Counted from the first letter of the stretch, positions 37,466-46,590 are shown. The stretch is DNA of 64,000 nt from Streptomonospora nanhaiensis (GCF_026642255.1 NZ_CP113264.1:744001-808000); one strand, 5' to 3'. Numbers and translations: made by a program. Notes: a model not told the origin generated them from the letters alone.

Positions 37466-38023
37466 TCAGGACGGGGCGGTCGGGGGACGGCGCCGGGAGG
37501 CCCGACGCCTGTTGAGGTGCTCCGCGTGCTCCATGTACCGCTCGACCAGCTCGGCCGCCACCGGGTTGTGCCCGCGGACGCGCAGCAGCCAGTGCGGCGC
37601 GATCCTCTCGTGCAGCCACAGGAACCCGATGGTGAAGCCGAAGCTGAGCATCGCCTGGAGGGTCAGGAACGACAGCAGGGGCTCCCGGAGCACGGTGTCG
37701 TTCCCGAACACCAGTGCCACGGCGTAGGAGTCGAACAGGCGGGCGAGGGGGAAGCCCACCAGCCAGTACAGCGCGAGGGGGGCCACCGCGCCGACCGAGA
37801 ACACGCCTCGGGCGAGCAGCACGCAGTACCCGGCCCCGAGCAGCGCGAGGGGGAGGCCGAGCGCCGCCCCCACCGTGGTGTTGAGCAGCGCGGGCAGGCC
37901 GGCCAACGCGCCGACGCCCGCGGCGAACAGCCCGGCGACGAGGCCGATCGCCGCCCCGGGCACCGCGACCTCGGCGTGGTGGAGGAGGGCGCCGGACGTT
38001 CTGGGGGAGACCTGGACGCCCAT
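37466..38023 (-). CDS. uncharacterised membrane protein coupled to Nramp-like gene
   Basis: 185 aa, not recognised. Four or so hydrophobic helices (about 20-45, 48-72, 75-100, 115-135) and a basic C-terminal tail (LNRRRASRRR). A histidine-containing loop, LHERIAPHWLLRVRGHNPVA, precedes the tail. The ATG overlaps the stop of the Nramp-like gene by one base (TGATG), so it is translated with it and is likely an accessory subunit. No motif gives a function. Confidence 0.7.
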   Translation of the reverse strand: MGVQVSPRTSGALLHHAEVAVPGAAIGLVAGLFAAGVGALAGLPALLNTTVGAALGLPLALLGAGYCVLLARGVFSVGAVAPLALYWLVGFPLARLFDSYAVALVFGNDTVLREPLLSFLTLQAMLSFGFTIGFLWLHERIAPHWLLRVRGHNPVAAELVERYMEHAEHLNRRRASRRRPPTAPS

Positions 38024-39624
38024 CAGTCCACCACGACCCCGAAGGCGAACAGCGAGTAGAAGAGCGCGCCGAGGTAGAACAGCGCGGCGAAGGCGATGAC
38101 GGCGTTGGAGACGATGCCCGGCCGGATCGGCTTGGGCAGGGTGAGGTTGTTGACCAGCAGCAGCACCACGCAGTACGCGCCCATCGCGAACGCCGACAGG
38201 AACGCGAGCACGTCCAGGATCGCCGCGGGCCCGTCGGCGGGGCCGAAGAGCAGGACGAGGATGCCGAAGACGATCAGGCCCCACAGGAACATGGCGTACA
38301 GCTTCGAGACGCCGATCTTCTTGGCGCCCGGCACGAAGTTGTAGGTCATGTCGGCCTGGCCGCGCGAGAAGGAGTCGAACAGGCCCAGCGTGGCGTTGAG
38401 CCCGATGAGGGCGATGAAGCAGAAGAAGACGGTCCCCAGGACCGGGCTCCCCGCGGCGGAGAAGGAGCTGGCCATGGCGTCCAGGGAGGCGTCGCGGTCA
38501 CCGGCCCGGATGAGGTCGGCCACGTTCGGGTCGAAACGGGCGGAGGCCTGGGCCAGGACGGTGAAGGAGATCGTCACCAGCATGGTGATGCCCCAGAACA
38601 GCACCATGGCGTCGAAGGTGACCCAGCGCCGCCAGCCCTTCCACTTCGCCATCTCCGCGGGGTCGGAGGTGTCGAACATGAAGCCGCGCGAGGGCATGGT
38701 CTCCTGTTCGCCGGAGTGCCGGAGCCCCCGGATCTGCGGGATGTGCGCGCCCATGCCGGCGCCCTTGTCGCGCAGGTGCAGGGTGTACCACATCTGCTGC
38801 ATGCCGGAGGGTCCGGCGAAGGCGACGGAGCCGACGATGATCGGGAACCAGGCGGCCGTCATCGCCTCGGGCGGGAAGTAGCCGAACGCGAACATGCCGC
38901 TGATGGTGGAGGTGAGGTCGGAGAGGTTGCCGACCATCGCCGCGACCACGGACGTCCCGACGACCAGGAGGCCGATGCAGATGGAGAGCACGCTCTCCAA
39001 CAGGTTGTAGATGACCTTCGCCAGCGTGAACACCACGCCGACGAGGAGCATCCCCGCGACCGCGGTCATCTGCCAGGGGATGCCGGTCACCCGCTCGAAC
39101 GCGGAGGCGCCCGCGGAGAGGTGTCCCGGCCAGATGTAGACCAGGATCGCTGTGAGGAAGAAGAACCACATCAGCGGTTTGAACACGCGTGCCGCGCCGT
39201 AGAAGATGCTCTCGCCGGTCGCCATCGCGTAGCGCGACATCTCCAGCATGACCACGGCCTGCAGGGAGACGCCGACCAGGAACAGCCAGCGGATCTCGGG
39301 GCCGAACACGAGGACCAGCCTCGGCCACATGTAGGACTCGCCCATGCCGACGCCGAGGGCGACGAGGAACACGGTGGGCCCGAGGATGTGGATCGAGGGG
39401 GGAGCCTTCGGGAGGGGGCGGATGGGCATCGGCTCCAGCCGGCCCGCCTTCCACACGCGCTCCTCCTGCGGGGGAGCGCCACCGGCGGTGGTGGCCGTGG
39501 AGGACGTGTCGGACTCGACGGTGCTCGGCTGCCGCTGGGCGGGGACGAAGGGGATCTGCGAGTCGGTGGGGGACTTGTCGGCGGAACCCGGGGTACCGCC
39601 GGTCTCGGGGCGTGAGGAATCCAT
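38023..39624 (-). CDS. Nramp-fold transporter lacking metal-binding motifs
   Basis: 533 aa with an ~85-residue hydrophilic head and about eleven helices. The overall pattern and blocks (FLVALGVGMGESYMWPRLVL, EMSRYAMATGESIFYG) match the group annotated as Nramp-family divalent metal transporters. However, helix 1 has GMGESYMW where true Nramps have DPGN, and helix 6 has GPSGMQQMWYTLHLRDKG instead of the MPH motif. Classical Mn/Fe transport is therefore doubtful. ATG with GGGAG at 9 nt. Same strand and just downstream of the acyl-CoA synthetase gene, though two hairpins separate them. An organic substrate related to the cluster is possible but unproven. Confidence 0.75.
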   Translation of the reverse strand: MDSSRPETGGTPGSADKSPTDSQIPFVPAQRQPSTVESDTSSTATTAGGAPPQEERVWKAGRLEPMPIRPLPKAPPSIHILGPTVFLVALGVGMGESYMWPRLVLVFGPEIRWLFLVGVSLQAVVMLEMSRYAMATGESIFYGAARVFKPLMWFFFLTAILVYIWPGHLSAGASAFERVTGIPWQMTAVAGMLLVGVVFTLAKVIYNLLESVLSICIGLLVVGTSVVAAMVGNLSDLTSTISGMFAFGYFPPEAMTAAWFPIIVGSVAFAGPSGMQQMWYTLHLRDKGAGMGAHIPQIRGLRHSGEQETMPSRGFMFDTSDPAEMAKWKGWRRWVTFDAMVLFWGITMLVTISFTVLAQASARFDPNVADLIRAGDRDASLDAMASSFSAAGSPVLGTVFFCFIALIGLNATLGLFDSFSRGQADMTYNFVPGAKKIGVSKLYAMFLWGLIVFGILVLLFGPADGPAAILDVLAFLSAFAMGAYCVVLLLVNNLTLPKPIRPGIVSNAVIAFAALFYLGALFYSLFAFGVVVD

Positions 39625-39760
39625 GGGTGGAACTCCCTGTGTGGGATGTGCGGATGCGAGCTGCTTGCTTGCATGGCGCCCCCGGGTGGTGCGGTCACCT
39701 CTCTGTCGGTGTGCGGGCGGACCGTCGCGGCCGGTGAGTGGCTGCGTCCGCGACGGAGGG

Positions 39761-39800
39761 TCCCGACGGCCTTGTGGCGGCGGCTCCGAGGCCGTCGGGA
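39761..39800. terminator. 12-bp inverted repeat, second of tandem hairpins
   Basis: TCCCGACGGCCT pairs perfectly with AGGCCGTCGGGA around a 16-nt loop, 35 nt beyond the first hairpin. It could be a back-up terminator of the synthetase operon or a leader structure for the Nramp-like gene, whose start is 137 nt further on. Confidence 0.5.
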
Positions 39801-39834
39801 TCAGGGGGTGGTGCGGCGGTGCGGTGGTGCCTGG

Positions 39835-39865
39835 GCCCGGCCGGCGCGGTGGGCGCCGGCCGGGC
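39835..39865 (-). terminator. terminator of acyl-CoA synthetase operon
   Basis: Perfect 13-bp stem GCCCGGCCGGCGC with complement and loop GGTGG, starting 7 nt after the synthetase stop on the minus strand. Confidence 0.8.
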
Positions 39866-39871
39866 ACTGGG

Positions 39872-42031
39872 TCAGAGTAGTCCTGCGGCGCGCGCCCAGC
39901 GATACTTCGCGCCGAGAATCTGCACGGGTTTCTCGGTCGTGTAGGGGAAGGCCACGATCCCGTGGTCGAACAGGTACTGCGAGGCCTCCTCCACCTCGGT
40001 GTCCCCGGAGAGGGAGGCCACCACGGGCTTGTCGATGCCCTTGGCCCTGGCCTCGGCCACGACCTCGCTGATCACCTTGGCGAAGACCATCGGCGGGGTG
40101 ATGATGGTGTGCCAGTAGCCCAGGATCAGCGAGTGCACCCGCTCGTCCTCCAGGCCCAGCCTGACCGTGGCCTCGTAGGTCGAGGGGGGCTCGCCCCCGG
40201 TGATGTCGACCGGGTTCCCTGCCGCCCCGAAGGGCGGGATGAACGCCCGGAACGACGCGTCCAGGTCCGGCGGGATCTCGTACAGCGACATCCCGTTGTC
40301 GACCACGGCGTCGGAGAGCAGTACGCCCGATCCGCCCGCCCCGGTGATGATGACGACGTTCTCGCCCTTGGGCGTGGGCAGGACGGGCAGGGCGCGGCCG
40401 AACTCCAGCAGTTCGTTGAGCCCCGGCGCCCTGACCACCCCGGCCTGGCGCAGGATGTCGTCGTACACCTTGTCGTCCCCGGCGAGCGCCCCGGTGTGCG
40501 ATCCGGCCGCGCGGGCTCCGGCGGCGGTGCGCCCCGCCTTGAGCACGATGACGGGCTTGTGCGGCACGACCTCGCGTGCGGCCTCGACGAAGGCGCGGCC
40601 GTCCTTGAGGTCCTCCAGGTGCATGGCGATGGCGTTGGTGTTCTCGTCCTGCCCGAAGAACGTGAGCAGGTCGTCCTCGTCGATGTCGGCCTTGTTGCCG
40701 ACGCCGACGATGGCGGAGACCCCGGTGTTGGTGCTGCGGCTGTAGCCGAGGATGGCCATGCCGATGCCGCCGGACTGCGAGGTGAGGGCGGTGCCGCCGG
40801 CGACGTCGTAGGGGGTGCAGAACGTGGCCGACAGCTTCTCGGGCGTGTAGTAGTAGCCGTAGATGTTGGGGCCGAGGAGCCGGACGCCGTGCCTGCGGGC
40901 GATGGCCAGCACCTCGTCCTGCAGCTCCTGCTCACCGGTCTCGGCGAAGCCGGACGGGATGAGGATCGCCGCGGCGACCCCCTTCGCCCCGACCTCCTCC
41001 AGCGCGCCGGCGACGAACTTCGCGGGGATCGCGAAGACGGCCACGTCGACGTCGCCGGGGACGTCGAGGACGCTCGCGTACGCCTTGCGGCCGTACACCT
41101 CGGGGGCCTTGGGGTTGACCGGGTACACCTCGCCGGCGTACCCGCCGTCGACGATGTTCTTGATGACGGAGTGGCCGATCTTCCCGGCCTCGTTGGACGC
41201 GCCGATGATCGCGATCGACCGGGGCTTGAAGACCCGGTTCATCGCGCCGAGGATCTCGTCCCGGCCGAACGAGGCCGGCCGCTCGGCCGGGGTGAAGTCC
41301 AGGACGAAGCGCAGGTCGGCGGCCACGGCGGACGAGGGCCCGGCGAACACGGGGTTGAGGTCGGCCTCGGCGATCTCGGGGAAGTCGGTCACCAGGTCCG
41401 ACAGCGCGCTGACGACCTCGGCGAGCCGCTCCTGGTCCACGCCCGGCCGGCCGCGCACACCGCGCAGCACCTCGGCGGCGCGGATGTCGCCGACCTGGGA
41501 CAGCGCCTCCTCCTTGGAGATCGGCGCCATGCGGAAGGTGACGTCCTTCAGGACCTCGACCAGGACGCCGCCCAGGCCGAACACCACGATCTTGCCGAAG
41601 GTGGGGTCGGTGGTCGCGCCGACGAGGACCTCGACCTCGGGTCCGCCGCCGATCTGCTGCTGGATCTGGACGCCGTCGATCCTCGCGCCCGGGGTGTGGG
41701 CGAGGGCGTTGGCGACGATGCGGTGGTAGGCCTCGGAGACCTTCTCGGCGCTGTCCAGGCCGACCTCGACGCCGCCCGCGTCGGTCTTGTGCAGGATGTC
41801 GGGGGAGACGATCTTGGCCACGACGGGGAGGCCGAGGTCCTGGGCGAGGGAGGCGGCCTCCTCCGCGGAACGGGCCAGGGCCTCTCCGGGGATCGGGATG
41901 CCGTAGGCGTCGGCGAGGACGCGGCCCTCGGGGGCGGTGAGGGCGGCGCGGCCCTCGGCACGGGCCCGGTCGAGCACCTCGCGGACCGCTGAGCGGTCCC
42001 GGTCGGAACGCTCGGGGTTGTAGGCGGCCAT
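39872..42031 (-). CDS. ADP-forming acyl-CoA synthetase (acetate--CoA ligase family)
   Basis: 719 aa fusion of both halves of a nucleoside-diphosphate-forming acid-CoA ligase. The ATP-grasp beta part (about 15-230: LGLPVVAKIVSPDILHKTDA) comes first, then the CoA-binding and ligase alpha part (about 245-700: SIAIIGASNEAGKIGHSVIK). The phospho-histidine is expected in AGSHTGALAGDD (about residue 510). It interconverts acid, CoA and ATP with acyl-CoA and ADP. It starts 4 nt after the frc stop, so it belongs to the same operon as frc and the ThDP enzyme. Candidate substrates are oxalate, formate or a 2-hydroxy acid; the sequence does not say which. Confidence 0.88.
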   Translation of the reverse strand: MAAYNPERSDRDRSAVREVLDRARAEGRAALTAPEGRVLADAYGIPIPGEALARSAEEAASLAQDLGLPVVAKIVSPDILHKTDAGGVEVGLDSAEKVSEAYHRIVANALAHTPGARIDGVQIQQQIGGGPEVEVLVGATTDPTFGKIVVFGLGGVLVEVLKDVTFRMAPISKEEALSQVGDIRAAEVLRGVRGRPGVDQERLAEVVSALSDLVTDFPEIAEADLNPVFAGPSSAVAADLRFVLDFTPAERPASFGRDEILGAMNRVFKPRSIAIIGASNEAGKIGHSVIKNIVDGGYAGEVYPVNPKAPEVYGRKAYASVLDVPGDVDVAVFAIPAKFVAGALEEVGAKGVAAAILIPSGFAETGEQELQDEVLAIARRHGVRLLGPNIYGYYYTPEKLSATFCTPYDVAGGTALTSQSGGIGMAILGYSRSTNTGVSAIVGVGNKADIDEDDLLTFFGQDENTNAIAMHLEDLKDGRAFVEAAREVVPHKPVIVLKAGRTAAGARAAGSHTGALAGDDKVYDDILRQAGVVRAPGLNELLEFGRALPVLPTPKGENVVIITGAGGSGVLLSDAVVDNGMSLYEIPPDLDASFRAFIPPFGAAGNPVDITGGEPPSTYEATVRLGLEDERVHSLILGYWHTIITPPMVFAKVISEVVAEARAKGIDKPVVASLSGDTEVEEASQYLFDHGIVAFPYTTEKPVQILGAKYRWARAAGLL

Positions 42032-42035
42032 GTCT

Positions 42036-43265
42036 TCAGATCACTCCGTTCGATTCGAGTTCGGCCAGGTCCTCGTCGGACAGCCCCAGTTCGCCGCGGT
42101 AGACCTCGGCGTTGTGCTCGCCGAGCAGCGGGGAGCGGACGACGTCCACCGGCGAGTCCGAGAGGCGGATCGGCGAGGACACGGTGCTGTAGGGCCCGCG
42201 CTCGGGGTGGTCGACGGTGGTGATGACACCGTTGGCCCGCAGGGTCGGGTCGTCGATGATCTCCCGGGTGGACATGATCGGACCGCAGGGGATGTTGTGC
42301 GCGTTCAGCGCCGCCAGCACGTCCCACTTGGGGATCTGGGCGGTCCACTCCTCGATCAGGGAGAACATCTTGTCGAGCTTGTCCAGCCGGGCCTCGGGGG
42401 TGGACCACTCGGGGTCGTCGGCCAGTTCGGGCCGGTCGATGAGCCGGGTGATCGGCTCCCACCCGGCGGGCTGGACGATGACGTACACGTAGTCGTTGGG
42501 CCCGCCCGGGGCGGTGCGGACGGCCCAGCCGGGCTGGCCGCCGCCGGAGGCGTTGCCGGAGCGGGGGACCTCGTCGCCGAAGTCGTCGTTGGGGTACTCC
42601 GCCAGCGGCCCGTGCGCGAGCCTCTGCTGGTCGCGGAGCTTGACGCGGCACAGGTTGAGCACCGCGTCCTGCATGGCCACCTGCACGCGCTGGCCGCGCC
42701 CGGTGTGGGTGCGCTGGTACAGGGCCGCGAGGATACCGGCTACTGTATGCATACCCGTGCCCGAGTCACCGATCTGCGCGCCCGTCGCCAGCGGCGGGCC
42801 CTCCTCGAACCCGGTGGTGCTCATCGAGCCGCCCATCGCCTGGGCGATCACCTCGTAGGCCTTGAAGTCGGCGTACGCGCCCGGCCCGAACCCCTTGATC
42901 GAGGCGTAGACCAGCCGGGGGTTGGCCTCGGAGAGCGCCTCCCAGGTGAACCCCATCCGGTCCAGCGCGCCGGGGGCGAAGTTCTCCACCAGGACGTCGC
43001 TGCTGCGCACGAGGTCCAGGAAGATCTCCTTGCCCCGGGGCTTCTTGGTGTTCAGGGTGATGCTCCGCTTGTTGGAGTTGAGCATCGTGAAGTACAGGCT
43101 GTCCACGTCGGGCCGGTCCCGGAGCTGGCGCCGGGTGATGTCGCCCGAGGTCGCCTCCACCTTGACCACGTCCGCGCCCATCCAGGCGAGGATCTGCGTC
43201 GCCGACGGCCCCGACTGGACGTGGGTCATGTCCAGGACGCGTACCCCGTCGAGTGCCTTGCCCAT
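42036..43265 (-). CDS. frc: formyl-CoA:oxalate CoA-transferase
   Basis: 409 aa family III CoA-transferase, strongly resembling Frc of Oxalobacter and E. coli. Landmarks: [77 protein letters not shown] and the Gly-rich GGGQPGW loop. The catalytic Asp is in [10 protein letters not shown] (about residue 167). It moves CoA from formyl-CoA to oxalate, releasing formate and making oxalyl-CoA. It lies 21 nt after the ThDP enzyme stop and 4 nt before the acyl-CoA synthetase. This gene is the strongest evidence that the cluster handles oxalate. Confidence 0.93.
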   Translation of the reverse strand: MGKALDGVRVLDMTHVQSGPSATQILAWMGADVVKVEATSGDITRRQLRDRPDVDSLYFTMLNSNKRSITLNTKKPRGKEIFLDLVRSSDVLVENFAPGALDRMGFTWEALSEANPRLVYASIKGFGPGAYADFKAYEVIAQAMGGSMSTTGFEEGPPLATGAQIGDSGTGMHTVAGILAALYQRTHTGRGQRVQVAMQDAVLNLCRVKLRDQQRLAHGPLAEYPNDDFGDEVPRSGNASGGGQPGWAVRTAPGGPNDYVYVIVQPAGWEPITRLIDRPELADDPEWSTPEARLDKLDKMFSLIEEWTAQIPKWDVLAALNAHNIPCGPIMSTREIIDDPTLRANGVITTVDHPERGPYSTVSSPIRLSDSPVDVVRSPLLGEHNAEVYRGELGLSDEDLAELESNGVI

Positions 43266-43286
43266 GGCTCTTCCTCTCTGGCTCGG

Positions 43287-44996
43287 CTACTTGTACATGG
43301 TCTGGTTCATCGTCCCCGGGGCGTAGACCTCGGGGTCGATCCAGACGTTGACGAGCGAGGGCTTGCCGGACTCGCGGGCGCGGCGCAGCGCCGGGGCGAT
43401 GTCGGCCGGGTCGCGGACCTCCTCGCCGTGGCCGCCGAGCATCCTGGCGAACTCCGCGTAGTTCACGTCCCCCAGCGTGTTGCCGATCTCGCCGCGGTCC
43501 GCGCCGTACTTGGCGATCTGGCCGTAGCGGATCTGGTTCATCGACGAGTTGTTGCCGACGATGCCGACGAAGGGCAGGTCGAACCGGACGAGGGTCTCGA
43601 AGTCCCAGCCGGTGAGGCTGAACGCGCCGTCGCCGAAGAGCGCGACCACCTCCTTGTCCGGGCGGGCGTACTTGGCGGCCATCACGAACGGGACGCCGAC
43701 GCCCAGCGTGCCGAGCGGCCCCGGGTCCATCCAGTGGCCCGGCGACTTGGGCTGGACCACCTGCCCGGAGAAGGTGACGATGTCGCCGCCGTCGCCGACG
43801 TAGATGGAGTCCTCGGTCAGGAACTGGTTGATCTCGCTGACCAGCCGGTAGGGGTGGATGGGCGTGGAGTCGGAGGTGAGCAGGTGCGCCCGCTTGTCCA
43901 GGGCGGTCTGCTCCTGGGTCCGCAGCTCCTCCAGCCAGGTCTTGCGGCTCTGGGAGCCGTTGTCCCCGTAGGCGGAGGTGGCCTGGAGCACCGAGGACAG
44001 GATGACGTCGGCGTCGCCGACGATCCCCAGGTCGATGTCCCGGTTCTTGCCGACGGTGGCGTAGTTGAGGTCGATCTGGACGACCGTGGCGTCGGGGGAG
44101 AGGCGCTTGCCGTAGCCCATGCGGAAGTCGAAGGGGGTGCCGACGATGATGATCAGGTCGGAGTTGGTGAAGGCGTAGCGCCGGGAGAGCTGGAAGTGGT
44201 GGGGGTCGCCCGGCGCCAGCGTGCCCCGGCCGGCGCCGTTCATGTAGGCGGGGACGTTGAGCGCGCGGACCAGGTCGGTGGCCGACTGCGTGGCCCGGGT
44301 GGTCCACACCTGGTTGCCGAGCAGGATGCTCGGGCGCTCGGAGCGCACGAGCAGGTCGGCCAGGCGCTCGATCGCGTCGGGGTCGCCCGCCTGCCGCGTG
44401 GAGGCGCGGTACCGGCCCTTGGCGGGGATCCGCGCCTTGTCCAGGGGGACCGAGGCGTCGAGGACGTCGCGGGGGATCTCCAGGAAGGACGGGCCGGGGG
44501 CTCCGCTGTTCGCCTCGCGGAACGCCATCGAGACCATGTCGGCGACCCGCTCGGTGTGCGGCACGGTGGCGGCGAACTTGGAGATCGGGTTGATCATGTC
44601 CACGTGCGGCAGGTCCTGGAGCGAGCCCATCTTGTGCTGGCTCAGGGCGCCCTGGCCGCCGATGACCAGCATCGGGCTCTCGGCGCGGTAGGCGTTGGCG
44701 ATGCCGGTGACCGCGTCCGTGGTCCCGGGGCCGGCGGTCACGACCGCGCATCCCGGCTTGCCGGTGATCCGCGCGTAGCCGTCGGCGGCGTGCGCCGCGA
44801 CCTGCTCGTGGCGGACGTCGACCACGTCGATGCCCTCGTCGGCGCATCCGTCGTAGATGTCGATGATGTGTCCGCCGCAGAGCGTGAAGATGACGTCGAC
44901 GCCCTCGGCCTTGAGGGCCTTGGCCACCAGGTGGCCTCCGGAGATCGCGGTCTTCTCGCTGGTGGTGGATTCGGTGGTTCCCTTGCCGTCGGCCAT
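43287..44996 (-). CDS. ThDP enzyme: oxalyl-CoA decarboxylase / 2-hydroxyacyl-CoA lyase type
   Basis: 569 aa, the size of oxalyl-CoA decarboxylase. The catalytic Glu is in VRHEQVAAHAADGYARITGK. The central domain is intact, and the ThDP-Mg motif is GDGAFSLTGWDFETLVRFDL ending in NN. It looks closer to actinobacterial 2-hydroxyacyl-CoA lyase / acetolactate-synthase-like proteins than to Oxalobacter Oxc, so the reaction is either oxalyl-CoA to formyl-CoA plus CO2 or 2-hydroxyacyl-CoA to aldehyde or ketone plus formyl-CoA. Both give formyl-CoA for Frc. ATG with GGGG at 11 nt. A GntR operator lies 64 nt upstream. Confidence 0.85.
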   Translation of the reverse strand: MADGKGTTESTTSEKTAISGGHLVAKALKAEGVDVIFTLCGGHIIDIYDGCADEGIDVVDVRHEQVAAHAADGYARITGKPGCAVVTAGPGTTDAVTGIANAYRAESPMLVIGGQGALSQHKMGSLQDLPHVDMINPISKFAATVPHTERVADMVSMAFREANSGAPGPSFLEIPRDVLDASVPLDKARIPAKGRYRASTRQAGDPDAIERLADLLVRSERPSILLGNQVWTTRATQSATDLVRALNVPAYMNGAGRGTLAPGDPHHFQLSRRYAFTNSDLIIIVGTPFDFRMGYGKRLSPDATVVQIDLNYATVGKNRDIDLGIVGDADVILSSVLQATSAYGDNGSQSRKTWLEELRTQEQTALDKRAHLLTSDSTPIHPYRLVSEINQFLTEDSIYVGDGGDIVTFSGQVVQPKSPGHWMDPGPLGTLGVGVPFVMAAKYARPDKEVVALFGDGAFSLTGWDFETLVRFDLPFVGIVGNNSSMNQIRYGQIAKYGADRGEIGNTLGDVNYAEFARMLGGHGEEVRDPADIAPALRRARESGKPSLVNVWIDPEVYAPGTMNQTMYK

Positions 44997-45059
44997 CGGT
45001 ACGACGACCCCTTTCGTGCGGTGCGGGCGGGCTGCGTCCTCGGGGACGCTGTTGCCGGG

Positions 45060-45075
45060 ATACTGTATACCGTGT
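45060..45075. promoter_or_regulatory. GntR operator before ThDP enzyme operon
   Basis: ATACTGTATACCGTGT, 14 of 16 positions of the window consensus ATACTGTATACAGTAT. It sits 64 nt upstream of the ThDP gene and just after the MFS gene stop, showing that the ThDP-frc-synthetase operon has its own regulated promoter. Confidence 0.75.
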
Positions 45076-45078
45076 ACG

Positions 45079-46485
45079 TCACATTGGAGCACGGCGTCGC
45101 GGCGGTGTCCAGACCCCGTGTGGGGCCGGTGTGGTCCGTACCGGGAGCGGGCGCCGGAGCAGGGCCGCGAGCAGCGCCGCGACCCCGCACAGGGCACCCG
45201 CTCCGACCAGGCCCGTCGGCCAGGCGGCGGGCGGCGCCGTCGCCAGGAGCAGCGCCGCCCCGCCGACGCCGACCAGTCCGCCGACCGCCTTCGAGCTGTA
45301 GACCAGGCCGTGGATGCCGGCGGTCCACCGCGAGCCGAAGTGCCCCTCGGTGATCGCGCGGGTCAGCGGGTAGCAGGAGCCGGTGCCCGCGCCCGCCGCC
45401 AGCGCCAGGAGCACCGCGGCGGCGGGGGGTCCGGCGGAGGTGGGCGCGGCGAGGCCGGTCAGCGCGAGCGCCGCGGCCCCCAGCAGCAGGGCGAGGATCC
45501 GGCGCCGGCCGGTCCGCTCGGCCACCGCGCCCGCGGCCAGGCGCCCCAGTCCGCTGCCGGCGGCGAAGGCCGCGATCGCCGGGGCGACGGCGGTCGGGGG
45601 GTGGCCGCCCTCCACGAGGAGCACCGGCAGCGCGGCGAGGACGAACAGCCCGCCGGCCCCGGAGAGGGCGACGACCGCGTGCAGGAGCGGCAGCGACCCG
45701 CCGGCCGTCCACGCCTGGGCGTGGGTGAAGTCGGTGGCCGGGGGCGGGTCGGCGCCCCGGCGCAGGGCGACGGCGCGCGGGTCGGGCGCCCCCGGCGGCC
45801 ACCACCGCGGCGGGGCGGAGCGCTGGCCCGCGCCGCCGGCGACCCCCAGGACCAGGACCAGCGCCGCCAGCGACGCGCAGGCCCAGGGCAGCGAGGCGGG
45901 GGACGTCCCGGCCGCGATCGCGGGGAGGAGGGGGACCGAGCCCAGGGCGAAGGCGCCGCCCACGGCCCCCGAGCGCACGGTCCGCCGGTCGGGGAACCAG
46001 CCGCCGACCAGGTCCGTGCAGGAGTGGTAGACGAGTCCGGCGCCCGCGCCGCCGAGGACCCCGTAGCCCAGGACGGCCGCGGCGAGTCCGGAGGAGGCGC
46101 CGAGCACGACCAGCGCCGCCGCGCACAGCAGCGCGCCGGTCTGGATCAGCGCCCCGGCCCGCAGTTCCCGCCGTCTCCCCAGCCGGTGCAGCGCCGGGGC
46201 GCAGGCGCCCTGGACCAGGGTCCACACGAGGAACGGGAGCAGGGCGGAGGCGGGGGACCAGCCGTGCGCGGCGACCAGGGTCGGGACCGCCGCGCCGTAG
46301 CCGAACTGGAGCACCCCGACCGCCGCGGCCGCGACCAGCGCGCGGGCGAGGACGACGGAGCGGGGTGCGCCGGTCAGCGTGCGTGCGGACGGGCCGACGG
46401 AGTAGCGCCTGCCGCGCCAGTCGCGCACCTCCTCCCGGTCGGGGACGGAGGGCGGAGGGTGTCCGGGGGAGTGGGGGCTGCGCAT
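45079..46485 (-). CDS. MFS transporter, oxalate/formate antiporter family
   Basis: 468 aa with about twelve helices. OFA-family features: GYGVLGGAGAGLVYHSCTDL followed by VGGWFPDRRTVRSG, and a Lys within helix 11 (HGLVYSSKAVGGLVGVGG) at the place of the substrate-binding Lys of OxlT. It probably imports oxalate, possibly in exchange for formate. The ATG at 46485 has AAGGAGG at 7-8 nt. An operator overlaps the leader at 46495-46510. Same strand and upstream of the ThDP gene but with a separate operator between. Confidence 0.87.
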   Translation of the reverse strand: MRSPHSPGHPPPSVPDREEVRDWRGRRYSVGPSARTLTGAPRSVVLARALVAAAAVGVLQFGYGAAVPTLVAAHGWSPASALLPFLVWTLVQGACAPALHRLGRRRELRAGALIQTGALLCAAALVVLGASSGLAAAVLGYGVLGGAGAGLVYHSCTDLVGGWFPDRRTVRSGAVGGAFALGSVPLLPAIAAGTSPASLPWACASLAALVLVLGVAGGAGQRSAPPRWWPPGAPDPRAVALRRGADPPPATDFTHAQAWTAGGSLPLLHAVVALSGAGGLFVLAALPVLLVEGGHPPTAVAPAIAAFAAGSGLGRLAAGAVAERTGRRRILALLLGAAALALTGLAAPTSAGPPAAAVLLALAAGAGTGSCYPLTRAITEGHFGSRWTAGIHGLVYSSKAVGGLVGVGGAALLLATAPPAAWPTGLVGAGALCGVAALLAALLRRPLPVRTTPAPHGVWTPPRRRAPM

Positions 46486-46494
46486 GGCGACACC

Positions 46495-46510
46495 TCCTTG
46501 TATGCAGTAT
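46495..46510. promoter_or_regulatory. GntR operator before MFS gene (one weak half)
   Basis: TCCTTGTATGCAGTAT: the right 12 bases match the consensus at 11 positions and the left four are degenerate. It overlaps the ribosome site of the MFS gene, 10 nt before its start. It faces the sucC operator 65 nt away in the divergent region. Confidence 0.6.
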
Positions 46511-46574
46511 GCAAAGTTCTCGGCGCCCTGGGAAGGGGTGGCACAGGACACATTTTCGGCCGAAGGAGTATTGA

Positions 46575-46590
46575 ATACTGCATACAGTAT
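46575..46590. promoter_or_regulatory. GntR operator before sucCD-like operon
   Basis: ATACTGCATACAGTAT, 15 of 16 positions of the consensus and identical to the site at 56738. It ends 47 nt before the sucC-like GTG. Confidence 0.8.

Noticed and set aside
42739..42755. TACTGTATGCATACC inside frc, resembling the cluster operator
   Set aside because: It matches only 10 of 16 consensus positions, is fixed by the conserved codons for GMHTVAG, and is far from any start; treated as coincidence, though weak binding is not excluded.
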